Below, in pieces: positions 1 through 10,730 of a stretch of DNA of 64,000 bases; position 1 is the first letter of the stretch; each line of letters starts with the position of its first letter. Source of the stretch: Littorina saxatilis (Eukaryota; Mollusca; Gastropoda; Littorinimorpha; Littorinidae); NCBI RefSeq assembly GCF_037325665.1, contig NC_090251.1:25216450-25280449 (forward strand), given 5' to 3'. A program made the position numbers and the translations under genes. The notes under the pieces are model-generated. The model ran no database searches and was not told the origin of the DNA. It worked only from the letters and a program-made list of their open reading frames with translations.

Positions 1-3000
1 GAGATATAATTAGTGGTCCTCTGCAGCGCAGCCACTGGCCCGTACAGCTTGTTGTGCAGGGACTCCGGCATTGGCCAGATTTCCTCTCTCAGCACCTGGT
101 GGTTCCTGCAGTCTCGTAGGATGTGGGCCGTGTCCTGCTCTGCTTCCCCACAAGAACACATGGGGGAGGGCACAACATGCAGCTTCTTGTGGAGATGCTG
201 GTTAAGTCTGTTGTGTCCCGTTCTCAGGCGGAAGATGACCACCTGCTGTGGTCTGGATAGCAGGTGGTAGCTGTCCTGTGGCTGGGGCGTCCTGTGCAGA
301 GACTTAATGATGGTCTTCATCTCTGTCAGGCTCACAGGGTTGTTCTCTTGCTCATCTTCTGCACCCAGCTTTGCCATCCTGTCCGCCTCTTCGTTTCCTT
401 GTACACCACAGTGGGAGGGGATCCATTGCAGTACTGTCCTTAGGCTTTGGATGTTGTGTAGAGCGTGTTCCAGCTGAGGCAGTTTGCTACTGGTCATTGC
501 TTGTAGTACTGACAGAGCGTCAGTCAGGAAGACCACCTGGTTGTCATGGTTGACTCTGTCGTTGATGGTGTATGCTGCATGGATCAGTGCCTGTACCTCA
601 GCTCTGTAGTTTGTACAGTGGAGGCCTGTTGGTATAGCCTCTGCTTGCCTCTCTCCACTGGGGTACTGGACATACACCCCCGCTCCTCCATTTTTGACGG
701 CCTCTGTGGCTGACCCATCAGTATACACCCGTATCCATGCTTCTTGGGGGTACCTTTCTTCAAGCATGGCAAGAGTCAGGGCTTTTTTCGTCACATTGCT
801 CTGCTCGTCCTTTGTTGTGAGGTAGGGGACACTGGTCTGTATGTCCAGGTTTCCTTGTCTGTCTTCCCAGGGTGGGGCGTCAAGGGAGAAAGATGGTGGC
901 TCCACTAGCTCTGGCATCTCTGTCTGATGTTTCTTCTGCAAAGCCCTTGCCTCAAGAGCGAAGCTTGATCTTTTCAGCCTGCCTGAGGACATCTTCTTGA
1001 GTCTGTCACTCATTGGATGGTCATGAGTGCACTGGTACTTGGTGGCTTGTACCATTGTTTTGCAGTCTCGCCTTTTGCTCAGTGGAGGAATGCCAGTCAC
1101 CTGTTCCATCTTCTGTATGGGTGTTGATTTCATTGCGCCCGTGATGATTCTCAGCGCTTGGTTCTGTACTTTGTCTAGGGCCTGCTGGTGTGTCTTGGCT
1201 GCTGTTGCCCAAGAGCTTGATCCGTACTCAAGGTGCGGTCGTACAGTCCCCTGGTAGACTGATTTCAAGATCTTCTCGTTTGCACCCCAGTGTGATCCTG
1301 CCAGCTTCTGCATGATGTTTAGTTTTCTCCTGGCCTTTCCCTCTGCATTCATGATGTGTTGTTTCCTGGTCATGCGCTTGTCATAGGTGACTCCCAGGTA
1401 TGTTTGCTGGTCTTCAAAGTTCAGGGGTGTGTCACCCAAGGTCAGTTTGCCAGGTGTCGCTTTGGCAGAGAGTGTGAAGAGAGTGGCAGTGGTCTTCTCC
1501 CTGTTGATGGTCACACACCAGTCTTCCGCCCACGCTGCAACCTTTTCTAGGGCAAGTTGCATCCTGTAGGTTGCTGTGGTTGCATACTCTTCCGAGCACC
1601 AGAGAACAAGGTCATCAGCATACAGTGCCGCTTGGACTCCCTTGGGCAACTCTGGTACCAGGTCGTTAATGAAGAGTATGAATAGCGTGGGGGAGAGTAC
1701 TCCTCCCTGTGGAACTCCTTGGCGTAGTAGCACCTTTCGGCCACAGTGACCGTCCACCAGCACTCTGGCCTTTCGGTTGTGCAGGTACGACTTGGTCCAC
1801 TGGTACATGTTGCCTTTGACGCCGGAACGTAGGAGCTTCACAAGGAGTCCATCTTTCCAGACCTTGTCGAAGGCCTTCTGCAGGTCAATGAAAGTGGCCA
1901 GGGTGACCTTCTGGGCCTGGTAAGCATCCTCTATGACCTGGCTAAGGTGTGTTGTCTGGTCCTCCGTACTTCTGTGCTGTCGGAAGCCGGCTTGTTCTGG
2001 GACGATGATGCTTTCTGATTCCAGGTACAGCTGCAGGCGCTGGTTGACAATGCGCTCCATGGTTTTGCATACGCAGCTTGTCAGGCTGATGGGTCGGTAG
2101 CTCAGGGTTTTGGTCTTGTTTTTCCCTTTCTTTAAAACTGGGATCATCCTGGCTTCCTTCCAGCACTGAGGTACCTGTCCCTGTCTCCAGCTGAGGTTGA
2201 AGATGCCCAGTAGTTTCTGGAGGGCCGAGTTGCCTATGTGTTGCAACATCTCATTCGTAATGTTGTCTGGACCTGGAGACTTCTTCTTTTTGAGCTTCTT
2301 GATGGCATTCTTCAGCTCGGCCATAGTGATGTTTTGTTGCATGGCATCCTGGACGTTTCTTTCTGTTCTTTCTCTAATTTCTGTTCTGACTTCCTTTTGT
2401 AGAGGCAGGGGTATGGTGGTGTCGCTTTCTCCCCGATATGCTTGGGCGAAAACATTGGCAGCGGCTTTTCCAGTGAGTGTTCTTCCTTCCTCCTCCAGGG
2501 TGATCTTCTGTCCCTTGTTGCCCTCTTCATTCAGTGCTCTTGTAAGTTTCCAGAGCTTTGTTGTGTCTTTTTCCATATTCAGCCCTGCCGTCTTTTCTCT
2601 CCAGCCTCTTCTCTTGCACTCTAGCTTTGTCTTCAGATGTTTTGCTTTGCTTTCTTGGAGTTTGATGTTGTTCTCCTGGCTAGGGTTCGTCTCTGCCTCT
2701 TCTCTCATTCTTGTGAGTGCATCATGCGTCTTCTGCAGCTCATCGGACCAGTATGGGATGTAGTCCTTCCTCACTCCACGTGGGATGCTGTCCTTGGCTG
2801 CCTGGATTATGCTAGCATTGAATTCCTTTATCACGTTGTTGATGTTTCTCCCCTCTGTTTCTATGGCTCTGGTCAGCTCATTTGTTCGTATGTTGAACAG
2901 TCCCCACTTTGCCTTTTTGTAGTTCCATCTCGGGTGTTGTGGATGCTCAGATGCTGAGTCTCTACTGATGGTAAGGAGAACTGGGCGATGGTCGCTTCCA

Positions 3001-3800
3001 CCCAGCTGTTCATCCACTTTTCTTGAGATGTTTTTGTGGATGTCATCCGTGCACAATGCCAGGTCTGGTGTTGTTGTTGAGTGCCAGCGGCGCGAGTAGA
3101 AGGTAGATGGATCTCTGGGGTCGTTGACAAGGATCAGGTGGTTGTCGTCCTGCCAAGATTCAATGTCTTCTCCTCGCCTGTCTAGTGTTTTATATCCCCA
3201 ACTCTGGGACTGGCTGTTAAAGTCTCCAGCGATGAGGAAGCCGCTGTCAGGGACCTGGATTGTGTCAAGCGACAGCATCTTGTCGTTGGGGCAGTAGTAG
3301 TTGACGATGTTCATCTTGCTGTCATTGGTCGTTACCTTGACTTCTATGTACTCTGCTTCTTCCATGTATCTGTTGGTTTCACTGGCATTTATGTTGTTCC
3401 TGACCAGGGTCATCACTCCTCCTTTCTTCCTCCCTTGTCGGTCACTCCTGAACACCTGGTACCCTCGGATCTTAAAGGGCTTCCCTTCTTGCAGGTGTGT
3501 TTCCTGAATGCAGCAGATGTTGATGCTGTTTTCATAGAGGAAGTGCTCTAATTCTTCCTTCTTATTGGATACCCCCTCTGCATTCCAATGCATGATGTTA
3601 ATAGTGGGGTTGTCCTTGGCTCTGCTGTTTTTCCGGCCAGTCGCTTTCCTTTCTCGTCCCCTGGCTCCACAAGACGAGATGAAGGGACCTCCAGTAGCTG
3701 AGGGTGGACTCCTTTGAGGCGCGGAGCCCGGCGCTGCACCTGCCTGGTGGATCCTCACAGGGCGAGCACCATTACTGTCAATTCTGTTTCCAAGTGTCAT
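1..3800 (-). CDS. LINE ORF2: endonuclease, reverse transcriptase, RNase H (runs off the left edge)
   Basis: This is the second ORF of an RNase H-bearing non-LTR retrotransposon of the I/ingi-like group, which copies itself by target-primed reverse transcription. I read the frame codon by codon from the first in-frame ATG at 3,800 to base 3 and met no stop: 1,266 codons, still open at the edge. The frame is closed upstream by a stop at 3,885-3,887. Visible parts in order: APE-type endonuclease (MHWNAEGV near residue 70, QETH near 97, GDFN near 193, SDHRP near 270); reverse transcriptase (YRPISLTS near 560, LQKAFDKVW near 642, GVPQGGVLSP near 700, YADD near 730); RNase H with all four acidic residues (YTDGS at D1028, then AEVQAL, TDALS and EADRMAK); and the start of the C-terminal CxC-H-C finger (CSCGEAEQDTAHILRDC). 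The intact frame suggests a young, possibly active copy. The exact clade is not certain. Confidence 0.93.
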   Translation of the reverse strand, partial: MTLGNRIDSNGARPVRIHQAGAAPGSAPQRSPPSATGGPFISSCGARGRERKATGRKNSRAKDNPTINIMHWNAEGVSNKKEELEHFLYENSINICCIQETHLQEGKPFKIRGYQVFRSDRQGRKKGGVMTLVRNNINASETNRYMEEAEYIEVKVTTNDSKMNIVNYYCPNDKMLSLDTIQVPDSGFLIAGDFNSQSQSWGYKTLDRRGEDIESWQDDNHLILVNDPRDPSTFYSRRWHSTTTPDLALCTDDIHKNISRKVDEQLGGSDHRPVLLTISRDSASEHPQHPRWNYKKAKWGLFNIRTNELTRAIETEGRNINNVIKEFNASIIQAAKDSIPRGVRKDYIPYWSDELQKTHDALTRMREEAETNPSQENNIKLQESKAKHLKTKLECKRRGWREKTAGLNMEKDTTKLWKLTRALNEEGNKGQKITLEEEGRTLTGKAAANVFAQAYRGESDTTIPLPLQKEVRTEIRERTERNVQDAMQQNITMAELKNAIKKLKKKKSPGPDNITNEMLQHIGNSALQKLLGIFNLSWRQGQVPQCWKEARMIPVLKKGKNKTKTLSYRPISLTSCVCKTMERIVNQRLQLYLESESIIVPEQAGFRQHRSTEDQTTHLSQVIEDAYQAQKVTLATFIDLQKAFDKVWKDGLLVKLLRSGVKGNMYQWTKSYLHNRKARVLVDGHCGRKVLLRQGVPQGGVLSPTLFILFINDLVPELPKGVQAALYADDLVLWCSEEYATTATYRMQLALEKVAAWAEDWCVTINREKTTATLFTLSAKATPGKLTLGDTPLNFEDQQTYLGVTYDKRMTRKQHIMNAEGKARRKLNIMQKLAGSHWGANEKILKSVYQGTVRPHLEYGSSSWATAAKTHQQALDKVQNQALRIITGAMKSTPIQKMEQVTGIPPLSKRRDCKTMVQATKYQCTHDHPMSDRLKKMSSGRLKRSSFALEARALQKKHQTEMPELVEPPSFSLDAPPWEDRQGNLDIQTSVPYLTTKDEQSNVTKKALTLAMLEERYPQEAWIRVYTDGSATEAVKNGGAGVYVQYPSGERQAEAIPTGLHCTNYRAEVQALIHAAYTINDRVNHDNQVVFLTDALSVLQAMTSSKLPQLEHALHNIQSLRTVLQWIPSHCGVQGNEEADRMAKLGAEDEQENNPVSLTEMKTIIKSLHRTPQPQDSYHLLSRPQQVVIFRLRTGHNRLNQHLHKKLHVVPSPMCSCGEAEQDTAHILRDCRNHQVLREEIWPMPESLHNKLYGPVAALQRTTNYI

Positions 3801-4075
3801 AATGGCAGTTGATGCGTAGTGTTGTGGTTTGTTGGAGTGCGCCGTGCGGCCCAACACATACGTCTTCAGCACTCGAGGTTTCTGTCAGGGTTACCTCACC
3901 CTTAGCTCATGGCCCAAGGACCTGCCCTGTGAGCACAAGGTTGGTCCATATTAGTCTGGCCTCTACCCTTCGGCCTGTCCAGCTTGGGAAGCCCTGCCAG
4001 GAGTTTACACTCCCGCTGGCATAGCTCTTAGGGTCACCGAGACACGCAAACACCACACCACGTTAAGGAATGGGC
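3801..4075 (-). other. Probable 5' UTR of the LINE
   Basis: This stretch lies directly upstream of the LINE frame on the minus strand. It is GC-richer than the flanking DNA and holds no continuing ORF. The 5' boundary is a guess, placed where the composition changes near 4,075; no target-site duplication can be tested because the 3' end lies outside the window. Confidence 0.4.
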
Positions 4076-4174
4076 CATGTGGTGGCAGAAAACGCAATGA
4101 AAGCGAAAGTGCCCGAGTCGCACACTTATTTCCCTGTCAAGTAGGTTTAATTTGTACACATTAGAAAAAAAAGT

Positions 4175-4257
4175 TGAAAAAAAAGTGATTGCCTACCTTC
4201 CTACCCTATTTTGTTTAGCTATGTTACCGTAACCACACCTATTTTTTTGTTTGGCCT
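4175..4257. mobile_element. Fragment of the GGCC-ended inverted-repeat element
   Basis: The segment (two CCTACC blocks, then ATGTTACCGTAA and a T-run ending in GGCC) matches the right half of the 328-bp inverted-repeat element at 31,860-32,187. The left half is missing. It appears to be a decayed, truncated copy of the same non-autonomous family. Confidence 0.4.
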
Positions 4258-4443
4258 AAGTGGCTTGTGGCCGTGCTCGTGCCCATGCTCAGTGCCTGTT
4301 CCAGAACCGACACAGGGAAATACCTATCTTGACAGAGGTCAAAAGAGCGGGCAGCGAAGTCAATCTGACTGAGATGGGGAATAATGAAATGTCTGGCGCA
4401 GAAGCGGTGCCATTGGGAATGGCATAAGTTTTATCTGCACCAT

Positions 4444-4690
4444 TAAGAGTTTCTTTAGGAAGGAGCGGGAGAGACACAGAGAGACAGACACAAAGTGGGG
4501 GGGGGGGGGGGCAGAAAGGAAGAGAGAGACAGAAAAGGATAAAGAAAGGGGGAGAGAGAGAGAAAAGCAGACGGGTGATTGCAACGAGTAAGACGTTGGT
4601 AGATGCTGCCGCTGCCGCTTAGTCGCCGTTGTGACGAAATAGAAATAGAAATAATAACCTTTGCTACATTTGAAATGACACCAAAACACA

Positions 4691-4776
<86 letters not shown>
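4444..4776. repeat. Purine-rich tract and (TC)n microsatellite
   Basis: A GA-rich stretch with a run of about 14 G (near 4,498-4,511) is followed by ten C and an uninterrupted (TC)n tract from 4,701 to 4,776. ORFs across it are serine/leucine or arginine/glutamate repeats and carry no gene signal. Confidence 0.9.
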
Positions 4777-4780
<4 letters not shown>

Positions 4781-4900
4781 GTTATGCAGTTATGATAAAA
4801 TCCTTGCCATTGGTCCTCTATTGTGCCTTGCTTAAATGTGTATTTTCTCCCCATTATTATGTACTTTATGTACTGTATCATCATCAGTCATCTTCATCAT

Positions 4901-5014
4901 CAGCAGCAGCAGCAGCAGCAGCAGCTCAAACATGTGTATATTGGTGTTTGAATTTTAACTTCTATAGTGTTTAGAATAAATTGGTACTGTTATTGTTATT
5001 GTCATCGTCATTGT

Positions 5015-5048
<34 letters not shown>

Positions 5049-5072
5049 CACACACACACGCACGCACGCACA

Positions 5073-5155
<83 letters not shown>
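4901..5155. repeat. (CAG)n, short LINE tail and long (CA)n
   Basis: A (CAG)n run (4,901-4,925) is followed by a short piece ending in GAATAAATTGGTACTG and TTATTG-type repeats (about 4,970-5,016). That piece matches the 3' tail of the LINE fragment ending at 6,890. The tail runs straight into about 140 bp of (CA)n, so the microsatellite may have grown from the LINE tail. Confidence 0.75.
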
Positions 5156-5158
<3 letters not shown>

Positions 5159-5367
5159 AAGCCAACTAAAACAGTGAAGAAAAAACCAATTTGTCTGAAG
5201 CCCAGAAAATTCATTCATCGTGTCTCTCAAGTGTGTTCATTGGTCCATTTCTGGGACGCAAATATTCTAAAAATCGTTTGTTTCAAGTCTGTGTTTGGTT
5301 CCAACAGTCTGTCGTGGAAGTTTACGCCGCGTGGACTCGTTCTCGTAACCGGAAGCCCTTGAGACCA

Positions 5368-5430
5368 ATGGAATCGCCGGAGGCCGTTCGTGGCAGACAT
5401 ACCTCAGACAATCTATATTTGGAAGAAATG
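5368..5430 (+). CDS. Possible first coding exon, gene unknown
   Basis: An ATG in good context (ACCAATGG) opens 21 codons (MESPEAVRGRHTSDNLYLEEM without its last residue in frame order) and ends at a clean donor, ATG|GTAAGC, at 5,431. The upstream 200 bases are non-repetitive. No partner exon could be found, so this may be a first exon of an unseen gene or chance. No function is proposed. Confidence 0.22.
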
Positions 5431-5944
5431 GTAAGCAAATACGACATAAGTTTCAGTCCAGGCAGCTTTCCTCTGCAAATCAAGCGGAAAGCCGCCCCAA
5501 AGACCTTTGTCCTGTCTGTTTACAGCGCAGCTGAGGGAAGAGAAAGAGGGGAAAGGGGAACAACTTAGTCGAGGTTGGGGAATGTGTGCCGATCAGCGAT
5601 ATAGTTTCTAAACATCAATGGTTTGAGCCTGTTTGTAAGATATATCGCCTTTTTCCTTTAAGAAATATTTTCAGCAGAAAATTCATCTTCTTGCCTTCAG
5701 GATGTTCATATTTGCTGTATGTCCTAGTGGAGGGATGGCCTTTTCCCATGAAAAAGCCTGACCGGGTCTGATATGATGAGCCAAACTGGAAAGGGACTAT
5801 GCCTCTGAGGCGGCCCTTGATTGAGCCCGAAGTCGACTTCGCGAAGTCTTTTTACCGAAAACTCAGTGCTAGAGCTTCGTGCGGTCAGCTTCGCGAAGAA
5901 TACTTCGCGTAGTCGCCTTCGCCCAGTTAAGGACAGGCTCTTAA

Positions 5945-6103
5945 AGGTCCTTGTCTACATTTTTATACCATATTCGCCATTTGACCATTAATATTTTTTT
6001 TCTATAATTTCTTTCCCCATGGTTCATTCATCATTTGACATAATTTTGTATCGAAATCTAACCATAAGATTATTGAAAAAAGCAAAAATGTAGACGACCA
6101 CCT
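5945..6103. mobile_element. Small inverted-repeat element with TTAA target site
   Basis: The ends AGGTCCTTGTCTACATTTTT and, inverted, AGGTGGTCGTCTACATTTTT form imperfect terminal repeats. Both are flanked by TTAA (5,941-5,944 and 6,104-6,107), the target site used by piggyBac- and Kolobok-type transposases. The 159-bp AT-rich interior has no coding potential, so this is a MITE. Just upstream (5,832-5,925) the palindrome CTTCGCGAAG recurs. Confidence 0.55.
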
Positions 6104-6239
6104 TTAAGGCAAGCAGAACAGTGACCTAGTCGCGTGTATCATTTATTTACTATTACATTCATTTCTGTATTGTATTATGTTTTCCTTGTCCCACCCTTGT
6201 TCTTTGCCTCAGTATCTGCTTTCAAGTCCTGCGTATCAG

Positions 6240-6890
6240 CACTCTCTGCTCGATCCACATCCGAATTTCATTCAGATTCTGCTGTCAGACTTGCCGAGTG
6301 TACGGACATTTCAGGGAAGGGGGTCAGCTCGTGAAGTTGTGGTGGCTATATTCACCCAGAAGCTTGTTGGGCAACCCCAACGACAGCTGACCAGTCTCTA
6401 CGAAGCTGCCATTAAGCGGAAAGCTCTCAAAATTGTCCGTGATCCGATCCATCCTCTCAACCCCTGTTTCGAAATTCTCCCTTCAGGTAAACGTTATAAG
6501 GTCCCTTTGGCACGCAAAAACCAGTTTAAAAAGTCATTCCTGCCTTCTGCAGTCACCATTTTAAATTCTTCTTGCATCACGTAGAGGCTGGTCGGCTGGG
6601 AAAAAACAAACAATGTGTACATGTGAAGGTGTGTGGGAAATATTTGTAATGTGATTACTCGGCTGTGAAACCCAACTCCTGTGATATGAGAGGGTAAATT
6701 TACATAGTGCAATATCATATTTGATTGTATCCCTTTTATGTTTTATGTTTTATGTGTGTCGTCCTATACAATTGTTGTTATAATCGTTTACAGGCAGACA
6801 GGGTGTGCCGAAGAAAAATTTCCATTTTTATGTAATATTTTAATGGACAATAAAGTGCTGTTATTGTTATTGTCATTGTTATTGTTGTAA
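6240..6890 (+). mobile_element. 3' end of a LINE (ORF2 C-terminus and tail)
   Basis: Translation at 6,395-6,584 gives AAIKRKALKIVRDPIHPLN, LPSGKRYKVPLARKN and KKSFLPSAVTILNS, then a stop. This is the conserved last part of CR1/RTE-type LINE ORF2 proteins. After about 260 bp of UTR comes AATAAAGTGCTG and a TTATTG-rich tail. The copy is 5'-truncated, as is usual for LINEs. Confidence 0.75.
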
Positions 6891-7489
6891 CACTGCCCTG
6901 CTGCCAAGTCTCCGCTTCCACGGTGTTCAGTACTGGTCCTGTTTCAAGCCAGCAGGCCCAGGCGATCTAAGTAACACCCAACTAACGACATTATTGATTG
7001 TTACAAGTTGCGAAGCTGGACTGAGTGCAGTATGCGTGCCCCGTTGTCTCCCTGGCTGTCTCGGTGTCTTTCTTCCTGCCTGTTTGTCTACCATTTTAAA
7101 GAGGGATGGGAGAGGGCTTTGGTGCATCTCTTTGTCTGTGTAGCTCTCTTTTGGCGTGTTTGTGCATGTTTGATTTCACATACATGTCCGATCGTGTCAA
7201 AAAGCACCAACAAATTTCTTTCTTTTAGATTAAAAAAAAAATCTTCCTTTAAATTTTATTTTAAGGTGCGTGAGGGGGGGGGGAGGGTATTCTGTAAAGT
7301 CTTTGCTATTAGCTTGCACATCTCGCCACATGCTGTCAACAGCTGACGCTAGGAGCTCACTGAACACAAAGTGTGTGCGCTGAAAGCAAACTCAAGATTT
7401 CCTGGCCTTAAGAAAAACAAACAATGCTATCCTGATGCAGCTTGTAAAAGACCATTGTAAGCCGAGATTTTCCTCTCTCTTTCTCTCTT

Positions 7490-7550
<61 letters not shown>

Positions 7551-7768
7551 AACACAAACACACGCACGTACGCACGCACGCGCACCCACACACACACACA
7601 CACACACGCACACACACACGCACGAAAGTGCTTTTACAGCGCAGCAATATAATCGCATTCGTCCAAAGAGAAGCTGGATCCAGGGATAGATCACACACAC
7701 ACACACGCACGCATACACAAACACACACTCCTACACACACACACATACACACACACAGACACACATAC
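7490..7768. repeat. (CA)n microsatellites
   Basis: Two long CA tracts with CG- and TA-containing interruptions lie either side of a short unique stretch (7,622-7,690). ORFs here are Cys/Val or His/Thr repeats only. Confidence 0.9.
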
Positions 7769-7775
7769 CTAAAGT

Positions 7776-8067
7776 GTGGATGGTTACCTAAGAGGCGGCA
7801 CTGGGTGTAGTGCCTTTCTAGTGCACTTGCACTACAACAGCACTGGGTGCAGTACTCGCTCCGGCATCGAAGAATTTTGCACTAAAAAATGCACAAAATT
7901 TGACCTATTTCGTCGCCTATAGAGGACGGAAAGAATGTCATTTTGAACATTGTTATGACATTCTTTCCGTCAAAAAAGTCAATTTAACGGTGTTAAATGA
8001 AGCGACCATCCACACAATTAGGTTGCCATCCAGAGTTTAGGTTGCCATCCACGTGTGGATGGTTGCC
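7776..8067. other. Cluster of inverted repeats
   Basis: Two clear hairpins are present. GACGGAAAGAATGTCA at 7,925-7,940 pairs exactly with 7,956-7,971. A near-perfect 28-bp palindrome centred on CCACGTGTGG sits at 8,040-8,067. The motif GTGTGGATGG occurs at 7,776 and inverted near 8,004. This could be a small transposable element or its remains; no duplicated target site was found. Confidence 0.45.
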
Positions 8068-8103
8068 TTATGGTGATTTAGGCAACCAAACCTGTGGAAA
8101 CAT

Positions 8104-8105
8104 GG

Positions 8106-8149
<44 letters not shown>

Positions 8150-8355
8150 CATTGCTCAGCTGAGCGTCACTGAAAGAGGAAGGGAGGCGACCACAACCAT
8201 TGTATAGGGGGAAGGTTGAAATCCTGTGGTTTTTGCCCTTGATCATATGTTGCTCTCGTTTCTGAGTTTGCCTTTCTGTATGTTTGTGTGTGCGTATATC
8301 TTTGTTTGTTGGGGGGGGGGGGGGTGGGCGTGCGTGCGTGCGTGCGTGTGAGAGA

Positions 8356-8386
<31 letters not shown>

Positions 8387-8491
8387 TGTGTGTTTCATTG
8401 TTCAGTTTCTAACTGCTACTTTCCGCCCTGCTTATTGTCCTCCGAGATTCATGTGAAAAGAGAGCAGTAAACATAAAACATTCAAACACAC

Positions 8492-8550
<59 letters not shown>

Positions 8551-8647
8551 TGCACGCACGCATACACATACATACACACGCACACACACACACGCACGCA
8601 CGCATACACACACACACACGCGCACGCACGCATACACATACACACGC

Positions 8648-8699
<52 letters not shown>

Positions 8700-8709
8700 G
8701 CGCACAAAC
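8104..8709. repeat. (CA)n / (TG)n microsatellite cluster
   Basis: The cluster comprises a CA tract (8,107-8,150), a G-run followed by GC/TG alternation (8,311-8,393), and a long degenerate CA tract (8,484-8,700). The repeats dominate every reading frame. Confidence 0.9.
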
Positions 8710-8930
8710 AATTACTTCCGTGCGCCGAACCTCTCTAAGAAGACAAAAACCCAAGAAGATGTGTTTGAAGTGTATTTACACACAAAAAAGAATGTTAAAA
8801 AACAAAAGAAATCGGCACTCACCAACACAAGGACAGCACAGACAAAGACAGAATCAAATGTTCCCCTATGGAGGCTTCGTCGGGACAACAAATACAAAGA
8901 AAAACAAAAAGCAAAAGCAGGACAAAACCA

Positions 8931-9685
8931 ACAAGTCGCGTAAGGCGAAAATACAACATTTAGTCAAGCTGTCGAACTCACAGAATGAAACTGAACGCAC
9001 TGCAATTTTTCAGCAAGACCGTATACTCGTAGCATCGTCAGTCCACCGCTCGTGGCAAAGGCAGTGAAATTGACAAGAAAAGCAGGGTAGTACCGGTAGT
9101 TGCGCTGAGAAGGAAAGCACGCTTTTCTGTACCTCTCTTCGTTTTAACTTTCTGAGCGTGTTTTTAATCCAAACATATCATATCTATATGTTTTTGGAAT
9201 CAGGAACCGACAAGGAATAAGATGAAAGTGTTTTTAAATTGATTTCGAAAATTTGATTTTGATCATAATTTTTATATTTTTAATTTTCAGAGCTTGTTTT
9301 TAATCCAAATATAACACATTTATATGTTTTTGGAATCAGAAAATGATGAAAAATAAAATGAACGTAAATTTGGATCGTTTTATAATTTATTTTTTTTTTA
9401 CAATTTTCAGGTTTTTAATGACCAAAGTCATTAATTAATGTTTAAGCCACCAAGCTGAAATGCAATACCGAAGTCCGGCCTTTGTCGAAGATTGCTTGGC
9501 CAAAATTTCAATCAATTTGATTGAAAAATGAGGGTGTGACAGTGCCGCCTCAACTTTTACAAAAAGCCGGATATGACGTCATCAAAGACATTTATCGAAA
9601 AAATGAAAAATATTCCGGGGATATCATTCCCAGGAACTCTCATGTAAAATTTCATAAAGATCGGTCCAGTAGTTTAGTCTGAATC

Positions 9686-9780
<95 letters not shown>

Positions 9781-9842
9781 CACGACCCTCGTCTCGATTC
9801 CCCCTCTATGTTAAAACATTTAGTCAAAACTTGACTAAATGT
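8931..9842 (+). mobile_element. Non-autonomous repeat with palindromic end, copy 1
   Basis: It starts with ACAAGTCGCGTAAGGCG and ends with a palindrome built on CATTTAGTCAA facing TTGACTAAATG. A second, oppositely oriented copy is at 18,390-19,251 and a fragment at 46,592. The motif ACATTTAGTCAAG is present near both ends in inverted orientation. A (CA)n tract (9,691-9,774) sits at the same internal place where copy 2 has a short TG tract. There is no coding capacity. Confidence 0.75.
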
Positions 9843-10640
9843 GAAAAGGGGGTCACAAAATGGAGGGAAACATAAAGAGAAAGAACTCGAGTCACAAAAA
9901 ATTAATTTCAGGGGAGAGAAGTAGTTAGAAAAATAAGGGAAACACACAAACACTCTGAATAAAATTGTACAAATATCATACAGAAAAAAAAGAAGAAGCG
10001 AGAAAAAAGGGATAATAATAGTGATCATACTAATCATAATCTCAACAACAACAAAATAGAATACTGAATCGTTGTTCCTGTTTCTGAGTGTTTCTGATCT
10101 AGTCGCCCCATGTGGGGGTGCTAATTCATTGCAATGATGCTGAGGTCGAAATGTACCAAGGATTCTATCATTTTTCCATGAAGGATGCTGGTATTTATTG
10201 GCTGCGAGCGACCGTTTTTAACAGACAAAATGGTTGTTAATAGTCTCATCAGAAGCACAGAGAATAGTAAAGTCAAATATAATTTTCCATGAAATGTACG
10301 ATCTCTCCTACAAGCAAAATCATGCGATTCTATGCAAAGCTGTCAGTAGAGAGAAAGCCTTATAAAAACATAATAAATTCAAAAACTAAATTCGTAAAAC
10401 AAAATCAACGATAAATGGGTTTTGAACTTTTGTCCTGGGATGAATCTAAGTTCAGGTGCTTGAGTAGATCTGTGATAGTCTGTTAATACTGTTGTTTTAA
10501 ACTGTCTAGATCATGATTATATAATTTTATGTGATGATCTGACTAAATGATAATAATTACATGTACTACTTACTTTTTAATTTTAGGTATTGTTCTAGTA
10601 TTCACTAATGTTGTATTGATATTACTGGCACCCCTTTTAA
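9843..10640. other. AT-rich spacer, nothing recognised
   Basis: This is AT-rich DNA without a convincing ORF, repeat family or RNA gene. Confidence 0.6.
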
Positions 10641-10730
10641 ACTGATATGGTTTTTACGTTTACAAGGCGACGATGTGAATTAACCATATCCACATATCGA
10701 GACTCTGGGAGTTACTTCCCTTGTTTTAGG

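Noticed and set aside
2197-2763. 188-codon plus-strand ORF
   Set aside because: It is the antisense shadow of the LINE reverse transcriptase frame; its hydrophobic, Ser/Phe-rich sequence reflects the opposite strand.
4360-5230. Long ORFs rich in Ser-Leu, Arg-Glu, Cys-Val or His-Thr
   Set aside because: They are translations of CT, CA and G/A tracts. The same applies to ORFs at 7.4-8.7 kb, 9.6 kb, 11.1-12.8 kb and 29.5 kb.
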